The notes under the pieces were generated by a model, which searched no databases, was not told where the DNA came from, and worked only from the letters and a program-made list of their open reading frames with translations. DNA of 64,000 nucleotides from an uncultured Eggerthellaceae bacterium (GTDB lineage: Bacteria > Actinomycetota > Coriobacteriia > Coriobacteriales > Eggerthellaceae). A program made the translations under genes and the position numbers. Below, piece after piece: positions 16,573 through 25,076 of this stretch. Each line of letters begins with the position of its first letter. The stretch's first letter is position 1. The stretch is from the NCBI GenBank assembly GCA_934668515.1, contig CAKUNS010000001.1, positions 56,206 to 120,205 on the forward strand, in the 5' to 3' direction.

Positions 16573-17897
16573 CGCTTTATGAGCGAGCGCGTCAGGTGGA
16601 GGCTGCGTCGCGTTCGACGCAGCCAGTGGTCGAATCGGCCTTGTTGCTGCTTCGCAATCAGGTTCGACAGCTGGTTTCGGTCGATGAAGTCGCCGCGATG
16701 GCAAGAACCAACCCCTCGCGGGCTCGCAGCGAGATCAGAAACGCATGCAAGCGAGCATTCGAGAAGCCAAATTGGAAACATCTTCCCGATGAGGAGAGGG
16801 GGCATCTTACCGTCGCTCTGCTTGATTCGATTTTCGGGTTCGGTCCTATCGAGGATTTGATCGACGATCAGAGCGTTACCGAGGTGATGATCAACGGGCC
16901 TCGATCGGTGTTTTTCGAGCGTAACGGACGTATTGAGCCGTTCGATCGCGTGTTTGAGAACGAGTCTGAGTTGATGGCGCTGATTGACAGGATCTTAGGT
17001 CCGCTTGGCCGTCGCGTCGATGAGGCATCGCCTATGGCGAATGCACGGTTGCCTCAGGGACATCGCGTGAACATCGTTCTTCCGCCGATCTCGCTGGTTG
17101 GGCCTACAGTCACCATTAGGAAGTTCACCGAGCGGGTGATCAGCCTTGATGACATGGTTGATAGCGGCACGATAACGCCCGAACTGCGGCAGCTGCTGAT
17201 CTGGGCAGTTCGTTCGCGCAAGAGCATCGCCGTTTCTGGCGGAACGGGCAGTGGCAAAACCACGTTGCTCAATGCGCTTTCGTGCGTTATCCCGCATGAT
17301 GAGCGCATCGTCACGATAGAGGATTCGGCCGAGCTGCGTTTCTTCGAGCACCCGCACGTCGTCGGCCTCGAGGCGCGCCCTCGCAACGCCGAAGGGTTTG
17401 GAGCGATATCTATTCGCGACCTTGTCACGAATGCCTTGCGTATGCGTCCCGATCGGATCGTTGTTGGCGAGTGCCGCGGCGAGGAGGCCCTGGACATGCT
17501 GCAGGCCATGAACACTGGTCACGATGGCTCGTTGACCACGTTGCATGCGAACTCTCCGGTTGAAGCGATCTCGCGACTGACGACTATGGTGCGCTATGGT
17601 GCCGAGTTGCCTGTCGACGTGATAGAAGCGAACATCGCAAGCGCGGTTGATGTTATCGTGCAGACGCAGCGCGCCCTTGACGGCTCACGCAGGGTTTCCG
17701 ACGTCGTCGAGCTTCGCTTTGACCGTAATGAAGGGAAATGCGTCGTCGCACCCCTTTACCGGCATAGGCTGACTGAGCCGTTAGGCACGTGGATTGATTT
17801 GCCTACCTGGATAGACTTCCTTCCAAAACTTGGCTGTGCCACCGAAGAGGAGGTGCTGTCATGGAAGCAGGATTGCTCTTGTGCGCGACCGGCGTGA
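16569..17897 (+). CDS. tadA: TadA/CpaF secretion ATPase
   Basis: 442 residues of the type II/IV secretion ATPase family: Walker A GGTGSGKTT near residue 225, an Asp box (IEDSAELRF), Walker B-like region (RIVVGECRGEE) and a His box (TGHDGSLTTLHANS). It powers Flp pilus assembly. The start overlaps tadZ by 4 bases; its 3' end overlaps tadB by 37 bases, since tadB has its own GAGGAGG site inside tadA. Confidence 0.94.
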   Translation: MTLYERARQVEAASRSTQPVVESALLLLRNQVRQLVSVDEVAAMARTNPSRARSEIRNACKRAFEKPNWKHLPDEERGHLTVALLDSIFGFGPIEDLIDDQSVTEVMINGPRSVFFERNGRIEPFDRVFENESELMALIDRILGPLGRRVDEASPMANARLPQGHRVNIVLPPISLVGPTVTIRKFTERVISLDDMVDSGTITPELRQLLIWAVRSRKSIAVSGGTGSGKTTLLNALSCVIPHDERIVTIEDSAELRFFEHPHVVGLEARPRNAEGFGAISIRDLVTNALRMRPDRIVVGECRGEEALDMLQAMNTGHDGSLTTLHANSPVEAISRLTTMVRYGAELPVDVIEANIASAVDVIVQTQRALDGSRRVSDVVELRFDRNEGKCVVAPLYRHRLTEPLGTWIDLPTWIDFLPKLGCATEEEVLSWKQDCSCARPA

Positions 17898-18832
17898 TCT
17901 CGGCGTTTGCGTTCGGCTTCATGCTGGGAAAGATGTTTTGGTCGCTTTGGCTCCGACGGGCGTCCTTGCTTGACGACGAGCCTTCCGCGCGCGCATTCGT
18001 CGCGTGGCGTCTTCGTAATGAATGGAAGCCTGCGCGCAGGTTGGCGGGCTTCCTTCTTAGAAGCCGGCGCGTTTTCGGGGCTGTCGACGAGCTTTTGCTG
18101 GGCGTTCGCGGGCGAGGTTTCGAGGCGAGCCGCGAGTCCCTGTTGTCGAATTTCATCGGCGCATCGCTTTTCTTGGCGATCGTTTCAACTTTTGTTTCGG
18201 GCAATGCGGTATGTTTGGCCGTTGTTCCAGCGTGCGCCGTCACGGCGTCCATTGTGTTCGCTGGTAACCTCAGGGACCGGCGCAACGAGGCCTTGCGTGC
18301 ATCTTTGCCGGTCGCTTTGGAGTCGATGTCCGCATGCTTCAATGCGGGTTACACGCTTTCTCAGACGTTCAATCAGGTGGCAAAGGACGTCCCCGGGCCC
18401 GTCGGCGATCTGTTTTTGTCTGCGGCGAACGTGCTGGAGTCTGGTGGTGGTGCGCATGAGGCCTTGTCTGTCATTCAGTCCAGGCATGTCGCGGATGAGG
18501 TGTCGTTCATTGCAGTGGCGTTGGATATTCAGCACCAGACCGGTGGATCCATCAAGCCGGTGCTCGAGGCCGCCTCTGACAGCGTGAAAGGGGAACTTGC
18601 CCTAAAGAAGGAGCTTCGTGTTCAGACTGCTCAAGCGCGGCTTTCCGCGCGCGTTGTCACAGTGATGCCGCTGGTACTGATCGCGCTGTTCTCGCTGGCA
18701 AGCCCGACGTTCATGACGCCTTTTTTCGGGAGCGCGGTGGGGATCGGCTTGCTTACCCTGGCTTTGGTCATGCAGGTGATGGGGGTTCTTCTTGTACGTC
18801 GTGCGCTTTCTGCGGGAGGTGCGTGCAAATGA
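17861..18832 (+). CDS. tadB: TadB-like inner-membrane platform protein
   Basis: 323 residues with membrane segments at the N-terminus, near residues 105-125 and at the C-terminus, and a GspF/TadB domain (MSACFNAGYTLSQTFNQVAKD). It forms with TadC the membrane platform on which TadA acts. The ATG at 17861 follows GAGGAGG and lies inside the tadA 3' end. The stop overlaps the tadC start. Confidence 0.88.
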   Translation: MEAGLLLCATGVISAFAFGFMLGKMFWSLWLRRASLLDDEPSARAFVAWRLRNEWKPARRLAGFLLRSRRVFGAVDELLLGVRGRGFEASRESLLSNFIGASLFLAIVSTFVSGNAVCLAVVPACAVTASIVFAGNLRDRRNEALRASLPVALESMSACFNAGYTLSQTFNQVAKDVPGPVGDLFLSAANVLESGGGAHEALSVIQSRHVADEVSFIAVALDIQHQTGGSIKPVLEAASDSVKGELALKKELRVQTAQARLSARVVTVMPLVLIALFSLASPTFMTPFFGSAVGIGLLTLALVMQVMGVLLVRRALSAGGACK

Positions 18833-19827
18833 ACGAGGCGATGGTGCTTTTCGTGGCTGGTGCGGCCGTTATTTCGGCTGGCGCGGGAGGAGCTGCCGCG
18901 TCGGTGGTTCTAGCCGAGCGAGTTGGGGGAGTGCGTCGAAAAGAACGATCCATCAGACATCAAACCGATCTTTCGGCCAAAGACGAGGGCGGCTCGTTCG
19001 CGGCCGGGAACGAAAGATCCCGCCCGCGCGACGAAAGCGTAAGCGAGCGCTTGCTCGCCTATGCCGAGAACGTCGGATCGCGGCTTTCTTACGGAGCAAC
19101 GAAGGCGGTCTCTCCGCGCGTTCGCTCGGGAAAGGCGGATTCCGATAGCGCGGCGGCTTTCTTGGAAGATCACGGTGCGCGTGCTGGGTGTGGCGATCGG
19201 CTCACTGTTCGGGGTTTCGTTGAAACGCGAATGAGGCTCGAGATCGTGTTGGCGGCGGCGGGCTTTGCTGTTGGCTTCGCGCTAACGGCCGAACTGGCCT
19301 TCTTGCTTGGGCTCGTCGGGTTCGTGGTTGGTCGCCGCGCCTTGTATGCGGCGGTGCTTGCGCTGGAGCGCGAACGGGCCGACGAAGCGGAACGCCATAT
19401 CTCCGAGATGCTCGAGGTTGTGGCGCTGGGGCTTCGCAGCGGCTTGACGTTTGATCGTAGCTTCAATTTATACGGGTCTCACTTTGCGACGGGCTTTGCC
19501 GCCGAGTGCGCCTCTGCGTGTCGAAGCTGGACGCTTGGTTTGATGACACGAGAAGAGGCTCTTCGCGCTCTTTCGGCGTCGTACTGGTGCGAAGAACTGG
19601 AAAGAGCGGTGGAGAGTGCGATTCGCTCAACTCGTTTCGGGTCGTCGTTCTCAAGCGAGTTGGAAGAATTGGCCAGGCAGTCGCGGGCGAACTACAAAAG
19701 CTCGGTTCGCGAACGCGTAGCGAAGGCTCCCGTCAAGATGATGCTCCCGACAGGGGCGCTGATATTGCCGGCAATGCTCCTTTTAGTGATGGGACCCATC
19801 CTGTTGGAGTTGATGAGCGGGTTTTGA
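18829..19827 (+). CDS. tadC: TadC-like inner-membrane platform protein
   Basis: 332 residues from ATG 18829 (GGGAGG upstream; ATGA overlap with tadB). After one membrane segment comes an unusually long polar stretch (about residues 35-125, rich in Ser, Arg and Asp) before the second membrane pair and the GspF-like domain (MLEVVALGLRSGLTFDRSFNLY). This partner of TadB is longer than many TadC proteins because of that inserted linker. Confidence 0.85.
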   Translation: MNEAMVLFVAGAAVISAGAGGAAASVVLAERVGGVRRKERSIRHQTDLSAKDEGGSFAAGNERSRPRDESVSERLLAYAENVGSRLSYGATKAVSPRVRSGKADSDSAAAFLEDHGARAGCGDRLTVRGFVETRMRLEIVLAAAGFAVGFALTAELAFLLGLVGFVVGRRALYAAVLALERERADEAERHISEMLEVVALGLRSGLTFDRSFNLYGSHFATGFAAECASACRSWTLGLMTREEALRALSASYWCEELERAVESAIRSTRFGSSFSSELEELARQSRANYKSSVRERVAKAPVKMMLPTGALILPAMLLLVMGPILLELMSGF

Positions 19828-19856
19828 AACGAAAGCTCAAAGGGAAAGGAAGAAAA

Positions 19857-20129
19857 ATGAGTGTCTTGGCGTTGGGTGAAAGTAGAATGGCGGGTTTCTT
19901 GTCGGGACTGGGCTGGCGAGCGATATCAGTGCTTGCAGCGACGCCGATCCCTTTCGGTCTGGTAGGGGGAAGGGGCAGTCGTCTGTGCAACGAGAGGGGG
20001 CAGGGAACAACCGAGTACGCAATCTTAGTTGGGGTGCTCGTGGTAATAGCGATAACGGCAATTGCCCTGTTCAGGCCCCGTTTACAGGAGTTGTGGAACT
20101 CCATTGCCGAGGGGATCAACGGCCTGTGA
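19857..20129 (+). CDS. flp: Flp/Fap-type IVb pilin
   Basis: 90 residues. The mature pilin starts at the GQG/TTEYA region (ERGQGTTEYAILVGVLVVI), with the Glu and Tyr that mark Flp prepilins, followed by one hydrophobic helix and a short tail ending WNSIAEGINGL. The region before the cleavage site is about 47 residues, much longer than the usual Flp leader, and itself has a hydrophobic stretch. ATG 19857 has AAAGGAAG upstream; a shorter start was not found. The stop overlaps a GTG start for the next gene. Confidence 0.85.
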   Translation: MSVLALGESRMAGFLSGLGWRAISVLAATPIPFGLVGGRGSRLCNERGQGTTEYAILVGVLVVIAITAIALFRPRLQELWNSIAEGINGL

Positions 20130-20326
20130 CCTGTGGCGGAGAGCAAGGTCAATCAACCGTCGAATTCGCGGTGATCATGGTTGGGTGCTTGTCGATCGTC
20201 ATCGGGTTGGCTGCGATTTTGCATGCGCTTCAGGACGGCAAATTCGTCGAGCACGCCCTGACATCTGCATCTCACCACGTTGGGGGTGCGGCTCTGTCTG
20301 CGATGGCGGATGTCTTTCTGTATTGA
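20126..20326 (+). CDS. Small pilin-like/TadE-like protein
   Basis: 66 residues from GTG 20126, which overlaps the flp stop as GTGA. The sequence GEQGQSTVEFAVIMVGCLSIVIGL has the prepilin cleavage pattern (Gly then Q-S-T-V-E-F) and a single hydrophobic helix. It is probably a minor pseudopilin processed by the same peptidase. The remaining 35 residues have no clear family match. Start inferred from the overlap. Confidence 0.7.
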   Translation: MTCGGEQGQSTVEFAVIMVGCLSIVIGLAAILHALQDGKFVEHALTSASHHVGGAALSAMADVFLY

Positions 20327-20360
20327 AGGCTGTCTTAGGGCGATGCGAAAGGAGGAAATC

Positions 20361-20882
20361 ATGCGTTTCGGAAGAAATGGGAAAGCTGTCGAGCGCGGGC
20401 AGGGAACAGTCGAAGCGGCGTTCGTTCTCCCCGTCCTGCTCGGTCTGGTGTTGTTTCTCCTTCAGCCGGGCATCGTTCTGTATGATCGCGTCGTCATGAA
20501 GTCGGCAGCTGCCGAGGCGTGCCGGCTATTGGCAGTCTCGGGCTCCGACTTCGGTGAATCCGAGGAAGCGGTCAAGGCGTTCATCCGTCATCGACTGGCG
20601 GCGATTCCTCCGCAGGACCTGTTTCACGTCCACGGCAGTGGTTGTTCTTGGGTTATCGATCTTTCTGGTGATGAGGACTCTTCTGTGGTCACGGTTTCGA
20701 TTGAGAACCAGGTCAGGCCGCTTCCCCTGATTTCATGGGGAATGTCGGCGATAGGCGCGTTGTCAAATGAGGGGACCTTTCGTCTATCGGTGAGGGAAAG
20801 CGCCCCATCGCAACCTTTATGGGTTGGAAGCGCCGAGGTCGGACGTGATGTTTCCGGTTGGGCGGGTGCGTGGTTGTCATGA
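20361..20882 (+). CDS. tadE: TadE-like pseudopilin
   Basis: 173 residues. The N-terminus RGQGTVEAAFVLPVLLGLVLFLLQP is a TadE signature with the prepilin-type cleavage glycine and Glu+5. The remainder is an extracellular domain of about 130 residues. AAGGAGG at 20349-20355 supports ATG 20361. Its stop overlaps the start of the TadG-like gene. Confidence 0.85.
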   Translation: MRFGRNGKAVERGQGTVEAAFVLPVLLGLVLFLLQPGIVLYDRVVMKSAAAEACRLLAVSGSDFGESEEAVKAFIRHRLAAIPPQDLFHVHGSGCSWVIDLSGDEDSSVVTVSIENQVRPLPLISWGMSAIGALSNEGTFRLSVRESAPSQPLWVGSAEVGRDVSGWAGAWLS

Positions 20883-23023
20883 AAAGGCGCGTTTCTGTTG
20901 GGAGGAGTTTGCTGCCCAATAACCTGTTCAGGGATGAGCAGGGGTTTACGACGGTCAGCATGGTTCTTTCTCTTCTTATCGCATTGTCGCTCGTTTTCTC
21001 ATCGGCTCAGGTTTATCGGATAAATGCCGCATCTTCGCAAGTTCAGGATGTTGCTGATGCCGCAGCTCTTGCGGCGGGGAATCAAGTCTCTGATTTTGTC
21101 TTGTCGGTGCGCCTTTGCGATGCCGTTGTGCTTTCCTTGTCGCTGACCAGCTTGGTTTCGTACGGAGCGGGGGTCGTTGCATTGTGCGTTCCGGGCGCTC
21201 AGGCTTTGGGCGACAGTCTTATCGAATTGGGCGGTCGTGTTGCGAAGGCGCGAGATGCATTCGCGGGGCAGGCGAAGGATTCGCTCGAGCGTTATCAAAA
21301 GGCGCTTCCGTTTCTTGCCGCTGCTCGTGCTTCGGCGGTCGCCTCTGCGAACGACGCAACACAGGAGGGCGCTCGGTATGTGGGCGCGGCGATCCTCGTC
21401 CCTGGACGGGGAGACTTTCTCGATTTCTCCCTTTCGAGCGAGTCGAGCATTGGGGAGGAAATAGAGGAGAACGCCGACGATCTGAAGAAGGATGCGGCTG
21501 CTGCCGAGGAAGCAGCCAAGGCGGCAAATGCCATCAAAGAGAGGGCGTTCATGCGCGACTGCGGCGACTTTCCCGGGTACTGCCTGTACGAGCGTGCTGA
21601 CAAGTTGGCAGGGCTTGGTGGATCCGATAATCCGTTTTATAGCAGCGTCGACGCATGGTCGTTTTCAGTTCCCCTCGAGCGTGCGCGGTCTTATTACGCG
21701 AAGCGCCTTTCGATTGAGGCACCGGCTGACGACTCCGTCCCCGAACAGGCTCGTTCGGCTCTAAGGACGCGCTTTTACGAGTATGCGATCAAGGAACTGG
21801 AATCTGCATATGTCGTAGAGGGTGGGGACCGTTTTGACGCCTACCTTCCGGTTTTTCCTAAGAACACGGATGAGATGCGTGATACATGGCTGTTCTCTGA
21901 GGTCGCATACCCGATAACCGCAGACGGGGATGGTTTGACGATGCATGCGTGGCCGGGGTGTCCTCTTGCGGCGGGGTTTTCATCTCTTGGTTCGATCGAA
22001 CAAATGGAGGAAGGCGATTTCAATACGTGCCCGAAGTGCGAGTTCACGGCGTCGAGCATGGGATCGGTCGCGTCCGCTTCGACTGCGATTGAGAACGGAT
22101 TCGAGTACCACTATGCCGCAATCGCTGAAGCTGCAGGCGACTATAAAGAGGCGAGAAACCAGGTCGACCCGCTGTCGAAGAAGGTCAAGGACTCTGCTGG
22201 CGGTCTGATCGATGCGATTATGGAGGAGGCGCGCAAGGCAGCGGGGGCTCGCCTTTCGCCTAATCCTCCGGGAGGGATCGGGGCGATAGCCTTCGTTGCC
22301 AATGTCGGGTCGGTTCCCGAGGGTTTTGGCTTTTCGAACTCGTTCGTTTCTCCGGATGGAAATTTGGGAACGCGCGTTGCCGTCTCTGGCTCTACATTGC
22401 TTCAAGAGCCGTCTGATGAGGGTCGGAACGCCATCACGTCGCTTTTGGACGGCTTTAAGGAGAACGGAGGGCTTGGAGGGGCGGGCTTGGCTCTCGGTGC
22501 TTGGTCGGCAACCCTTGACGCGTACGCAAATGGCCAGTCGGCCCTGTTGGATGCCGTCGAGCGTGTGCTGGGATCATTGCCGCTTGTGGGCGCAAGCGGT
22601 CTTGGACCTTGGGCATCGTCGAAGTTTAAGGAGTGCATGTCGGCTGTCGGACTTGAACCCGCCGAGGTCGAATCGTTGAAGCCCGTCCTGGTGAACACTG
22701 GCCATGTTGCTTCGACGTCGAGCGACGAGGCGGCTGGCAGGTACCTTTCGGTGAAGATGAGGGTTCTTCAGAATCCGCCAAGTTCGACGGATGCCTTTTC
22801 TTCCGTTCTGAATGGGGTGGAATCCTACGTTGAAGAGGGGGTTCTTGGGATGGATTCCATCAAGATCGCCGAGATAGAGCTAGGGGCCGGAGGGCCTCCG
22901 TTCGTGATCGAGGTCCCCCTTCCCGACTCTGTGAAGGGGAGCGCCCAATCTGTCATTCAATCGGTTTTCTCGCGACTGCGGGACATCTATCTGCAGGTTA
23001 GCGGGGTAAGGGCATGGGAATGA
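20879..23023 (+). CDS. tadG: Large TadG-like pilus protein
   Basis: 714 residues. After a 20-residue start comes EQGFTTVSMVLSLLIALSLV, a pilin-like or Flp-type membrane segment, then VQDVADAAALAAGN, a motif common to TadG proteins. The long extracellular part has an Ala-rich probable coiled coil (about residues 190-230) and no von Willebrand A MIDAS motif that I can see. Start ATG 20879 overlaps the tadE stop; the 3' end overlaps the next gene by 10 bases. Function as a tip or anchor component is inferred from the locus. Confidence 0.72.
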   Translation: MKRRVSVGRSLLPNNLFRDEQGFTTVSMVLSLLIALSLVFSSAQVYRINAASSQVQDVADAAALAAGNQVSDFVLSVRLCDAVVLSLSLTSLVSYGAGVVALCVPGAQALGDSLIELGGRVAKARDAFAGQAKDSLERYQKALPFLAAARASAVASANDATQEGARYVGAAILVPGRGDFLDFSLSSESSIGEEIEENADDLKKDAAAAEEAAKAANAIKERAFMRDCGDFPGYCLYERADKLAGLGGSDNPFYSSVDAWSFSVPLERARSYYAKRLSIEAPADDSVPEQARSALRTRFYEYAIKELESAYVVEGGDRFDAYLPVFPKNTDEMRDTWLFSEVAYPITADGDGLTMHAWPGCPLAAGFSSLGSIEQMEEGDFNTCPKCEFTASSMGSVASASTAIENGFEYHYAAIAEAAGDYKEARNQVDPLSKKVKDSAGGLIDAIMEEARKAAGARLSPNPPGGIGAIAFVANVGSVPEGFGFSNSFVSPDGNLGTRVAVSGSTLLQEPSDEGRNAITSLLDGFKENGGLGGAGLALGAWSATLDAYANGQSALLDAVERVLGSLPLVGASGLGPWASSKFKECMSAVGLEPAEVESLKPVLVNTGHVASTSSDEAAGRYLSVKMRVLQNPPSSTDAFSSVLNGVESYVEEGVLGMDSIKIAEIELGAGGPPFVIEVPLPDSVKGSAQSVIQSVFSRLRDIYLQVSGVRAWE

Positions 23024-23481
23024 CGATGTGGCGTGGTGGGCTCTTCTCCGCTTGGCGAGGTGCTGGTTCGGAATGCGGGCAAATGACGGTTGAGCTGGCG
23101 GTCGTGCTTCCTGCTGCAATCGTGGTGGCTGCGATCGCGATGAACGCGCTGCTGTTCTTCTCGGAATGCGCGGCGTTCGATAGGGAATTCCCGAATGCTG
23201 TTCGGGTGTATGCCGCAGCGCCTGCATATGGGGAAACTGCGGGAGGAAATACGGGACTCGTTCAGGAGCATCTCCGCGGCCGCTTTGCTGAAGACTGTCT
23301 GGCTGTTGACGTGACGTCGGTTTCTCAGGGTGTTCTGATCAGGTTCGATGCGACGCTTACGTTCACGCCAACACTTTTCGGCATGGGACTTCGGGAGAGC
23401 GTTATGGGGGTTTCCCTTCCGCGGTTGACTCATAGGGCGTCGTTCGTGATCGATCCCTACAAGCCAGGGGTGATCGCATGA
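23014..23481 (+). CDS. Second TadE-like pseudopilin
   Basis: 155 residues, with ECGQMTVELAVVLPAAIVVAAIAM near residues 24-47: a G-Q-M-T-V-E-L prepilin-like junction followed by a hydrophobic helix. The rest is an extracytoplasmic domain without a recognised name. It overlaps the genes on both sides, so it belongs to the Tad operon. Confidence 0.75.
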   Translation: MGMTMWRGGLFSAWRGAGSECGQMTVELAVVLPAAIVVAAIAMNALLFFSECAAFDREFPNAVRVYAAAPAYGETAGGNTGLVQEHLRGRFAEDCLAVDVTSVSQGVLIRFDATLTFTPTLFGMGLRESVMGVSLPRLTHRASFVIDPYKPGVIA

Positions 23482-24071
23482 GTTGGCGGGGCTCATCAGG
23501 TGCTTTGGGTAATCGCAGCGACGGTGGCTCTTTTGTGTCGTCGGTTCGATCGAGGCGCGCCATCTTCGTTGTGGTTCTGGCGCTGTTGACTGTTGCGATA
23601 TCCCCCGCTGCCATGGGTACGCTGTCCGATTCAGCAGTTTCGGCTCGTGCTGTTCCGTGCGCCTCCAAAGCCGTTGCATCGGCAATGGATGGCTCGATGC
23701 TGTGCGAAGGTGCTGAGCAAGACATGAGTGCTCTGATCGTCGGTGTGCCGTCGGATCTTCTTGACGGCGACGACGGGGATTCCGCTCCTGCTGGGGAGGC
23801 GTCGTTTGCGGTGTCGCTTCCGGCCGACGCTCGCCTAAGGAGGGTGTCGGCCGACGGGCTGTTGATCGGCTATGAAACCGACCTCGATCCGTTTGCGTCT
23901 TTGTCCTCCTTGGGACGGGTGATGAGCTTAGATGGTTGGTTTTTGACCTCGGTAAGCAAGGAGGGCGTCGTTTGCGCGTCGTTTGCGCGCGATGCCCCTT
24001 CCGAGAATTGGGCGTTCGTTTCGGCTTATCCGCTTGGGGGCGCGACCTCCGTTGTTTTGAGGATGGCGTAG
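23478..24071 (+). CDS. Uncharacterised Tad-locus protein with one membrane segment
   Basis: 197 residues. A basic start (SVRSRRA) precedes a hydrophobic segment at about residues 29-48 that could be a signal peptide or anchor. The remaining 150 residues, rich in Asp, Ser and Ala, are probably outside the membrane. The ATG overlaps the previous stop (ATGA). I do not recognise a family. Position suggests an accessory role in pilus biogenesis, perhaps as a secreted or anchored stabiliser. Confidence 0.6.
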   Translation: MSWRGSSGALGNRSDGGSFVSSVRSRRAIFVVVLALLTVAISPAAMGTLSDSAVSARAVPCASKAVASAMDGSMLCEGAEQDMSALIVGVPSDLLDGDDGDSAPAGEASFAVSLPADARLRRVSADGLLIGYETDLDPFASLSSLGRVMSLDGWFLTSVSKEGVVCASFARDAPSENWAFVSAYPLGGATSVVLRMA

Positions 24072-24105
24072 TTCATGATGGTTGATGTAATGGAAGGTGG
24101 TCACA

Positions 24106-24360
24106 GTGAAGCAATGTCCGATATGCGGCGCTTCGGCTTTTGATGATGCGCGTGTGTGCTACGGCTGCCTGCATCGTTTCGATAGCGACGAGCCACGGGA
24201 TCTCGACCATTCCTTTTCCCAAGAGAAGGACGAGGCTTCTGCGTTGACGCAGAAGATAGGTGGGATCCCGGCAGGGATAGCCTCAGTTGATGTGTCCGAT
24301 GACGCCATGTCGATCGTCATACGGCTTTCAGGTCCGCTTTCGGGGGCGATGAAAGAGTGA
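24106..24360 (+). CDS. Small zinc-ribbon protein in the Tad operon
   Basis: 84 residues. The N-terminus has CPICG...CYGCLHRF, a four-cysteine zinc ribbon (two CxxC knuckles about 13 residues apart). The C-terminal half is acidic then ends VDVSDDAMSIVIRLSGPLSG. Start at GTG 24106 is preferred because GGAAGG lies 8 bases before it. It is cotranscribed with the prepilin peptidase, whose GTG overlaps its stop. Function unknown; a cytoplasmic adaptor or regulator is possible. Confidence 0.6.
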   Translation: MKQCPICGASAFDDARVCYGCLHRFDSDEPRDLDHSFSQEKDEASALTQKIGGIPAGIASVDVSDDAMSIVIRLSGPLSGAMKE

Positions 24361-25055
24361 TCGTTGCAGCTCAGGAGTCGTTTTCGACGGCACTTCGCAT
24401 CGCTGCGTTCATCGTATCCGCTGCTTGTTCTGTCACGTTGGCGTCAACGGCTGGATGCTACTTTGCAGAGAGGGCGGCGGCTCGGGCGGACGAATTTGCT
24501 CGCGACGGTTTTGCTGGTAGCCGACTGCGGCGCAAGATCCTTGTTGGCGGCTTGTTCTGCTTCTCGGGTGCGGTTGCGGCATGCTCGCTGTCGTGTGACT
24601 GGGCTACGGTGTGCTTTCGCGTTGTCGAAACGCAGATCATTGCCGCGATGCTTGTTGCGGATGTGCGCTTCCGTTTCCTCCCCATCGAGTGCAATCGCAT
24701 GCTTGCGGCCGTTGGGTTGGTATCGCTGCTTCTTGTCCATCCCGAAGATCTTGTAGCGAACCTGCTCATCGGAGGTCTTCTCTTTGCCGTAACGCTTGGG
24801 GTTTCGCAACTCGCAACGCGCAATGGCGATCCTTTGGTTGGCGGAGGCGACGTTGCTGCATTCCCGGCGCTTAGCTTGGCGGCGGGCGGTGGGTGCCTGA
24901 TCGGGGCGCTGGTTTGTTTCGTCGCTGCAGCGGTGTGGGGCTTGATTTGTGCTTGGAGGGAGAAAAGGAGCGGAGCCCCGGATGCGCTTGCGGGCGCGTT
25001 TCCGATGGCTCCGTTCTTGGCAGTTTGGTTCGTCGTCTCGATAGCGACGGGTTAG
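24357..25055 (+). CDS. tadV: A24-family prepilin peptidase (TadV/CpaA-like)
   Basis: 232 residues with about six membrane segments. Two catalytic aspartates are visible: one in LVADVRFRFLP and one in VGGGDVAAF, the GxGD-type site of A24 aspartic peptidases. There is no N-terminal cysteine-rich methylase domain, as expected for TadV/CpaA. It would cleave Flp and the TadE/TadG pseudopilins. Start GTG 24357 overlaps the preceding stop. It is the last gene of the Tad block. Confidence 0.82.
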   Translation: MIVAAQESFSTALRIAAFIVSAACSVTLASTAGCYFAERAAARADEFARDGFAGSRLRRKILVGGLFCFSGAVAACSLSCDWATVCFRVVETQIIAAMLVADVRFRFLPIECNRMLAAVGLVSLLLVHPEDLVANLLIGGLLFAVTLGVSQLATRNGDPLVGGGDVAAFPALSLAAGGGCLIGALVCFVAAAVWGLICAWREKRSGAPDALAGAFPMAPFLAVWFVVSIATG

Positions 25056-25076
25056 CGTTGCTTGCTTGCTGCTTGA

